64,000 bases of DNA, taken from positions 144,041,762 through 144,105,761 of the forward strand of contig NC_085046.1 in NCBI RefSeq assembly GCF_963662255.1, in the 5' to 3' direction. Below, piece by piece: positions 51,801 through 60,800 of the stretch. Within the stretch, counting starts at the first letter, position 1; the number at the start of each line of letters is the position of its first letter. The stretch comes from Cinclus cinclus. Taxonomy: Eukaryota > Chordata > Aves > Passeriformes > Cinclidae. Position numbers and translations under genes: made by a program. The notes beneath the pieces were generated by a model. The model ran no database searches. It worked only from the letters and a program-made list of their open reading frames with translations, and was not told the DNA's origin.

Positions 51801-54800
51801 AGCAGTTTAAAGAAAATCACTAATTTTGAATTATATAAATCTCAATGGATCAACAAAAATGAGAAGTAGTTTTATTTTAGGAAGAGTATATTTTCTGCAG
51901 GTTCACTCTGAGCTGATGATTTTCTGGCTTTGAAGATTGTTGGTATACAGACAGGTTAGCAGTCTTTTTAAAAAAACCCTCTGAAAACTAGGAATATAAA
52001 GCAGTGAGTTCAGTCTGTAAGCATGTTTTGGGTTTGAGTCAGGCTATTAAGTATGGCTCACAAATTTTAGAATTAAGATCAGAATTTGTCTTTCAAACAT
52101 AAATCAAGCATACTGAACCCAGAGGGCACATCCTTAACCTCATATTGACCTCCTCAACTTCACAAGTTTTCTTTTAAATTTAACTTGCTATTTTAATGCT
52201 CTTCTGTATCTCTGTTTCCTTATATCAAGTGTAAAATTTTGCATCAAACTCATAATTGATGACTCTTTTCCTTCACTGAAGTCAGTGATGAAAGTTTTGT
52301 TGACTTTATGACAAGGATTTTATAATATCATTGCCAGGAAATCTATTCCAGTCTTGTGATCTTGTGACTGGAGTGGGAACAGAGTAAGGCCAGTGTGAGT
52401 CTTTTTGCAAATCCAGTCTTAAATGTTGCCTACCCAAACAAGAACATTTGGAAGACAGAGGCTCTCTATATGGGACATCTATAATTTTGCAATGAGAGTT
52501 ACAGGGATGGCTGGATTCAGAGGGCTGTAATTATCCAATGAAAGCCTTTGCCAAAATGTGGGTTGGAAGGTCAGCTCTTAACCTATATATAAATCAGAAA
52601 TGTCTTCCAGCCCATCAGGTGCACTGTGCACTGCCAGCAGCACAGGGCCAGTCTTAGCTCTGCCTTGTGAGAGCAGTTTCTATATGAGGCAAGTTTAGAT
52701 CAGCCATAGAAAGCTGTGTTTTGCTCATAGAATGAAGTGGGTGTGCATGGCTGTGGGTGTTGCTGGATCTGCTTTCATGAGAAGGGAAGAACCAACTAAT
52801 ATCCAAAATCTCATTAGCAGCTCACTGTTGGTTCTCAGTGTTCACAGTGCTGCCATGTGTGGGCTCTGGGTAAAAGAGTTTTCCTCTGTTGTTAAAATAA
52901 GCATTAATGTTTCTGCATCTCTCTGGGTCAGCTGGGTAGAACCAAAGAAAAGGAAAAACTGGGAGTCTCAGCATTTACATCTGGCCTGAGATTATGAATG
53001 CTTAATCCAGGGTGGAGGATAAAAAAACCCCCAACAACCTAAACCCCAACCCAACCAAAAGAACCTCCCATGTGGCAAAGGTCACTTCTGTGAGATTTGG
53101 AGCAATGAATAATCAGTTTAGATAGGAATGTATGAGGTGTGCATGTTTGCATGCACGAGTGGTCATGAGTGGCATGAGTGGTGTACTGGTTTGAAAAGCA
53201 AAACCAGTGAGACTTCAAGTCAGTAATACAATTTTTAATAGGGAAGAGAAAAAGGAAAAACAAAATACATGCAATAATAAAAAAAAAAATAAAACCACTG
53301 ACAGAGTCTGCATACAACCTGATACCCTGTCAGTCAGGGTGCTGGTGCAGTTTTCCTCCAAAGGGTCCAGTGATGATGTGGATAAAAACCTGGTTCTTCC
53401 TCTGGAATCCAGTGGAAAAAGCTGCCTTTGGTGTTCCAAACCTTAGTTTTTATCTAGGTAGGAAAGGCTTGGCTCGTCCTCCTGGCTGGAGCATCTCCCA
53501 ATGGGATGATGTAATCTTATGAGTTATACAGTAGGACTCAATGGCCCATTAACAGAAGATACTTCCCACAGAGATAAGGATGATCACCCTTCTCAGATGG
53601 TAATAGAATATGTATCTTGTATTGTAAACCAGGACAAGTGGTCACTCTTCCATGCCTAGCATAGGCTGCAAACTGTCCAGTGTGCCTTATATGTGTATAA
53701 AAGATACACTCCTGACTTGACTCTACCCCGCATAAAGAGGTAAAATAGCACCTGAGGTGTATATCCTATTCTATTCTATTCTATTCTATTCTATTCTATT
53801 CTATTCTATTCTATTCTATTCTATTCTATTCTATTCTATTCTATTCTATTCTATTCTATTCATTTTTTATGGATTCCTTTTGAATTTCCTTCTTGAGAGA
53901 GCAAGGACCTCTCTGAATGTTTGGCTGTGGGAATGGAGAAAAATGAGGATGATGAGACTTGCCTGAAGTCATTTGGTGAGTCGGGGAAGCTATGGAAAGA
54001 GAGTCTGGGGACATCTTTCAAAACCACAGGTTCACCCAGACTTTTTGTGTTACAGTGGAATCCAGACAAGACTCTCTTTTGAAAGAACAACAGCTGGTAA
54101 TTTGAAGCTTTGTGTTTGAAGCTAGAGAGATTTTGCCTGTTCCAGTAGTACTCAGCTGCTGGTACTGCAGACAGCACAGGATGGCGACATTAGTCTTAAG
54201 TGAAAATAAATTTTTAGTCATATTGCTAAAAGAAATCTTTTCTTGTTCTTCAAAAAAAAAAAAGCAAAACAAAAAACCAAACCAAACCAAACCAACCAAC
54301 CCCCCCCTCCAACTGAAAACACAAATCGCTAAGATTCAGTCTGGAAAAGATAGACCTGGCAGATTTAGTAATGCAGGCAGAAAATCTCTGGAGAGGATGT
54401 AATGGTTAATTCTCCATTACTTAAAATTTGTGTCTATTTTTAGGTATCTTTCTAACTAAGTGCCACAAACTGTCACCCTAGTTGTAGACCCTGAAGTTTT
54501 CTAACCTAAGTCATGCAACAGCTCATAGTGGATGTTTTTAAAAGAGAGAACCATTGACAATATGAAAAATAGACATTTTCACATGGCTAAAATCACTCTG
54601 TTCCTCTAAAATAATGAAATCATCAGTCCTTAAAAGGAAGAAAAAATCCAGTGCAGTGAGTCTGTTACACAAGTCAAGGTGTGACTGCAGGGTCACTGCT
54701 CCTGACTAATTCAGATCCCCTCTGAATGTAGCACTGGTGATGACTTTTCCTCTCTGTGACTCAAGTAAGTTTGGGGTATTAACATGAAACAGTTCAATAC

Positions 54801-57800
54801 CAAATTAATCTTCATTTCTACTTAGCTGGAGACTTTCAGCTTCCCTCTCTTAGCAAAGTTGCTCACAACTGTAAGAGGAATGGCATGATTTTTGTTGTAA
54901 AAGACCCATGGAGTCCAGTCCTGGTTTCTTGCCCCTAGTTCAAAACCTGAACTTTGTGAAGTTCTGTGGAATACAGAAGGCCAGTTCATCACTCAGTCAG
55001 ATGTTTTCTTCAGCAAGGGGGATGGCAAAAGAACCAACAAAACCCAACAACCTTGGTAATGGTGGTAGCACATCAGTTTTTTTTAGCTTGTCCTTTGTGA
55101 GATAACTCATGCTTGAGGCTTACACTTCCTAGGGAAGGATTTACCCTGCAAAAGAAAAGATGTTTTTGCATCAATGTAGAGTCCTGAATTGTCACAGTTA
55201 CTCTGTGTTGTCGTGCATTATACAACAATTATGAAATCAGATTTAGTCACTGCTATTCCCTGCCTGTTTGCTCAAGGAAGGATGCAACCAGCCTTGTCTG
55301 TGGTGTGTTTGGGGTCTTGAGTTTTCATAACTGGACAAGAGTGTCAACACCAGGACTTTCAGATTGATTGTATGGATCCCAGACCTCAGCTCAGGTCTGA
55401 TGTTGAGTGCTGTGGTCAAACTGTCTTTCTATGAGAGGGAGAGAAAGGAAACTTTGGCCATCTTTGACAGATTTCTCAGTAGAAAAAAGAAATGTTAATG
55501 AAATGACAGGTCATGACTTTTGCATCTGTGTGGGTCAATGATCTCAAGGGCAAGACCTGCTCACTAGGAATAGCAAAGGAACAGCTGACTCTGCTCTGTC
55601 CTCACCCTACAATTATATGGAGAGAGTAGCACCAACCTGTTGTTTAGGACTCAGTGGCCACAGCAGCCTTCTGCTTTTAAAACACATTGAACTTCTGAAA
55701 GGAACTAAAATAATTAAAGGCCCATTCTGTCCCAATCTTTCTTTTTTGTCTTCTATGTGCAAAATTGAGAGTTCTCAGATATTTTTATCTGTTTGTGTAT
55801 GAGAAAAGAATGTTTGTGGTATTTTTTTTAAATACGGTTTGAGACAAAGGACAATCCTTGAGGAATAGCAGAGTTAGTACATATGTGTATATGCATGTTC
55901 ATGCAAGTGCAGGAATGTTAAATGTATATATGGGAATATACATATATGTAATATACATGATTATACTTACATGTATGCAGATATTTGTGTATATATATGC
56001 CTATGAAATCGAGTGAAATCTTATTATGTAGAAGTTACATTACATTAAAACTGCTCATAGAATTTAATATAATTCTGTCCACCAAATCAAATTAAGATGA
56101 TCAAATTAACCTCCATTTCCTTTCCAAGAAGTTAGTAGTGGTTGTGCCCATTCAAGAACTTGTGTGCAAGCATTACAACCCATGCCCTTTAATGTAATTA
56201 GAGCTGTTCAGAAACCTTTTATTTAAATGAATTTAAACCTTAAAACCTGGATAAAGCTGCTCTGGATTTGCCTATTTCTTTACTAAATACCTTTGTAAAC
56301 CAATTCATATCTGACCTCTGAACATGGGATTGGACCTTAAAGTCGAAGGCCTTTGAATATTCAATTTATTCTCAGTTGATGCAAAGTTGATGCAAAGGAA
56401 GATGTCACTTGTTCATTGAGGAACTCCCCAGTGCTTTTAACTTTATATGAATTTCCTCTGAAATTTTTACTGCTCCTTCTAGTAATATTATTTTTTTTTG
56501 TGGATCATTTTACAGAGTATGTGGATGCATGGCAACCCTTAAATGCGTCATCTGTTCTCATGGATTCATCCATCTCCAGCTTTGAAATTGTACATGTTAG
56601 CAGAGATATATCCGATGACTTCTCCACTGCCAGAGATTTTTGCCTATCTGGTGAGAAATGGTCACTCACAGCTTTACAGAAAATACTGACTTGTGAGCCT
56701 GAAAACCAAGAACAGCTTTCCAACTTCTGACACAGATACACTGATTTTACTTGTTTATAAAAGCTATCCCAGTGTTTCCTAATCTGAGGGAGGGGTTCTG
56801 AAATAGTTTAGCTAAAGAGAGATGCAATAGATATAAAATGCTGTATAGTAATTAGGTAATTTTGACACCTCTTAGGCACAGACATCTCTTACTTCTCCAG
56901 GCATTGTACAGCTGGCAGAATATTATAGCAAATAATTAAAGCAATAATGTCTTGTTTTTCTAAAGAGCCGCTGCCATTTTCTAAACCCACCTGCCATTAC
57001 CTAAAGCAATCTGTGGCAGTGGTGTGTGAGGGAGGCTTAGCTGAGAGCTGGGAGGATTAAGCTGTAGTAACAGCAGAATTGCTCTAACCTACAGCCTGAC
57101 TAGACAGAAAAGAGTCCTTTAGTTTCACATGACTGGGAAATCCTCAATGTCACGGAGTGGTAAAAATAAGGGAGAGTTTCCACTTACTCATTGGGAACTG
57201 TTGAAATTCAGATGAAATTATCAGCACTTCACTAGATGATGTATTTCTCCTTCTAAAACCTGTGATAATAGTTCTTTTGCTGCATTAATCCCTCTCAAAG
57301 CAAATATAACCTTCTGTCCTTTATCTATTTGGAGAATATTCTGGGCATTTGAGGACTTTTCTGTCCCATTACTCTGAATTACATGATATCCTTGTTGCTT
57401 CACCTGCTGTAAAACCTTTCGTTCAAGAACAGTGTAAGAGCTGTCATGCAAAATACTGTGAGAACACATTTTTTACATGCTCTTTGTCTTCATGCTTCAC
57501 CTCACAGCTTGTTCAAAGAACCAGTCATGTACAGTGGTTACACTGGAAATCCAGCCTTCAGCCATAAGGTGCATTTTCTACCCTGATACACAGATATGCA
57601 GACATGGCCTGCAAGGGCACAGCTGCTGGGTTTTACTCAAAGAACCAGCCACCTATATCTACAGGAGACAAGGTAAGAACAGGTTAAAGCTGTGGAGGAA
57701 GGGCCTCAACTGTGATGGCCTGTGCACAATTCTTGTGAATGCAGGACTGAGGAATTCCTCACTCATAAAGCAATGTGGATGTCTCCTAGACACTTGTCCA

Positions 57801-60800
57801 TGGCTGTTTCAGAGGAGTTACAGCCAAGAGGATGGGAAAAATGTCCCCAAATACTGTTTTAAAAATGCATGAAATCGTAGTGTTGCCCTCTGGTGCTGAA
57901 GCAGGTGTTTCAGAGGAAGTCTAGTTTATGAAAGATGTTTTGAAAGTGCAGAATAGTAAAAACAAACAGCAACAGTAATGCAAGTCCAGCTCTTAGCTTT
58001 TCATCTGCAGAAGATGCTTTGATATGCTTTTCATTTTAAACTTGAATAACACTAAGAGTGTTGAAAAGCCACTGTCAATTGAAAGTATTAAGGAAAATCT
58101 CTAGAGAAAACAAAAAGCCAAACAGATATCCCTGCTCTCTAAACAGGATGAAATAATATTTTAAAGAAGTGAAAAGTATTTAAGAGAAAAAGAAGTTGTG
58201 TAGACAGATTAGATAAGTAAAAATTCTGGTTTTTTGTATGTTTGGAAGTATGTTTTGTTACATACTTATTCAAAAACATAAGTTTTGTTTGGCTTATTCA
58301 CCTTGATTTCTAAAGAGACTGCTTTCTTCTTGTGAAATACTGGTTATTTATTAAAGCTAATTAGAACCCAGGTAACAATAAGGGGGAAGGGGAGAAAATT
58401 TTCCTTTTCACTGAAATTCTGTGACATCAATGAGAACGTTCTAGTTTGAAACTCAATGAGAGAAAAAAAAAGTTTATCATTGCCAAGTAAAACAAAATCA
58501 CAAACTGAGACATAAAAGTAGACTTGTGTGTTTATTGTTCATTGCAGGTTTGGTTTTAGTCCTATGACTTTGAATTTTGTTCCTGCCTATCAAATACATT
58601 TTCTTAGGGGAAAATAGCAGGAGGTGTCGCTTAGCTGGGTTTTAATGAACTATTTGATAGGACAACAGTAAACAGTAAATTTATCTGTTTCATTTAAAGA
58701 AGTGGACAATTAACAGTTTAAAACTATGGGAAATGGGACTAATTTTAATTCCTGAAATGGTCCTAACTGGAAAAACCAAATTCTTTTTCCTCTGCTCCCC
58801 CTCTGATAGATTTACTCCTGCCCATTTCTGAATCGGATTCAACCCCAACGGTGTACATCCCATCCCACGGATATCTGAAGGGCAAATCCCAGGTGATCCA
58901 CATTGGCTCAGAATGGAAAAACATCAGCCAGTTCCTGGGGATCCCTTATGCTGCCCCTCCCCTTGGAGAGAGGCGCTTCAGCCCCCCAGAGCCCTTTGCT
59001 GGGGTGGAGACCTGGAATGCCACAGTGGCTCGGTAAGAAACCCCCGTGGTCACCTGCAGGAGTGCTTGTCCAGCCAGGGGGGTGGCAGCTGCTGCAGTGA
59101 TGACAGCAATATTCATGTCCTTTCTTGCAAAGCAACCTACAGAGTACAGGTAGATACAAGTCTGAGACTTTGATTAGCAAAGAGAATAATTTCTCTGTCT
59201 ACATGTTAAAGTATGCAAGCACTTCAAGAGAAAAGGCAAATTCCTGTACACTTCATTGTCTTGAATGTCTGCATAACTCCCCCACAAACTGTCTGCTGTC
59301 AGTCCATTTTTGTCCTGAATAATACTTGTGCAGGTATTTATTATATTTACAAAAATAATTTTTTCTCCTGCTGAGCCATAAATTTGTACTCATTTAATCC
59401 AAGAAGGGCACTTGAACACTGATGTAACCAGAAGCTGTGGGCCTCTTACAGAAATTCTCTGCTTAGTAGTGTCCAGGAGATCAGGCCGAAGAACCCAGAA
59501 AATCAATCTCTTCTGTTCAAAAACTATTAAAAGGCAAATACTTGGAAAAAAACCAAACTCCTTTTCAAGGAGTGGAAAATATATTTGGCCTTTGGTGATC
59601 CTGTCCTTGAGGATGCACCTGAGCTGTGGAGGTGTGAAGCCACAGCCTGGAGTACATTGCAGGGATCTGGTGGGATGTGGCTTTTTTGTTTCCTTAGGTG
59701 TACAGTGGTGTTGGTTTGGCACACACAGCTCTTGGTGTCTGAGCCACAGTGTGCTGTCTTGTAGGGCTTAGTTAGACACACCTGCCTCTGTGATCTGCCC
59801 TTGAAGACCTGGGGTTTCAATGAGCAGCCTGGCTGAGGTTTTCAAAGGAATTTGGGGAGCATGGTTACTGTCTTTTGAATCCACACTGCTTACTTAGTCC
59901 AACGAAAAATTTAGCCATTATCTTCTATTATTCATTTAAGGTTTTAAAAAGCCATTATTTGAGTTTACATTTGGGGAATTGCACAGACCTCACTTTATGT
60001 ATAGAAAGTGTTGATTTTTTTTAGGATTCTATATATTCTATGTTGATGTTGCTAAATAGTTATGTACAAAAAAATCACATTAGCACAGTGCCATTACTGA
60101 TGGAAGAGAAATATTTATTTATCAGCTTGGACTTGATGAAAGACTTGTAAAACTTAAGAAACCCAAACCAACCCAACCAAAAACACCAGCCAGCTATTGG
60201 AGTCTCCAGCTCCTAGAAGAGCTATGGACTTGCTTCAGCAGGTGGCAGCCTTTCTCCTGGGAGCTGGAGAAAAAAGCCATGATCACAAGTGATGATCCCT
60301 GCCGTCCTGTGATTAATAGTGTAATGTCTGTTGTCCTGGCAGGTTCTCTACCTGGGAATTTGTATTTTTTTCTGCCAAAAATGTCTTTAAAAGTTTTTTT
60401 TTGTTTGAGAGATGATGTGCTTCACTCTGTCAGTATGGAAGTTGTTGAGTGACATCACTATCCTAGGAATCTCCCCCTTATGGAAAAAAAAAAAAGTAGA
60501 ATTCCATCAGGTCTGGTCCTTTTTCATGTAGTTTTCTAATAATTTCTTCACACCTTTAGGACAAAATTTTACAAGGGCATTAAAAATGATAATTTAGAAA
60601 TAATTCTCTCAGCTATTACCTTATTTTCCGAAGCCTCTTTTGGCTTCTTCGCTAATAAATTGTGAGTTTTTTCCATAACTCGTTGTTTGGTATGGATAAA
60701 GCTGTGAAAGAGAAGGAACTGGCTTCAAAGTAGTTTATCACTGAACAGTAAAAATCATCCACCTGATTCAAGCTTGATATGCTTGAGGAGATGAAACTTA

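Larger units (their letters stand above)
46991..56515 (+). other. TG: TG intron 35, the largest of the window
   Basis: A 9,525-nt phase-1 intron. It carries a C/A homopolymer run (47043-47080), a TG dinucleotide repeat, a CR1 ORF2 fragment, a solo LTR and a CTATT repeat. I looked for a nested gene on both strands and recognised none. The acceptor is CATTTTACAG. Confidence 0.83.

Noticed and set aside
53757..53966. ORF over the CTATT array, or reading the array as CRISPR
   Set aside because: A tandem pentanucleotide without spacers in vertebrate DNA; a microsatellite, not a gene or CRISPR.
59412..59820. Overlapping ORFs on both strands in intron 38
   Set aside because: Both strands are open by chance; no motif and no link to the ChEL domain.
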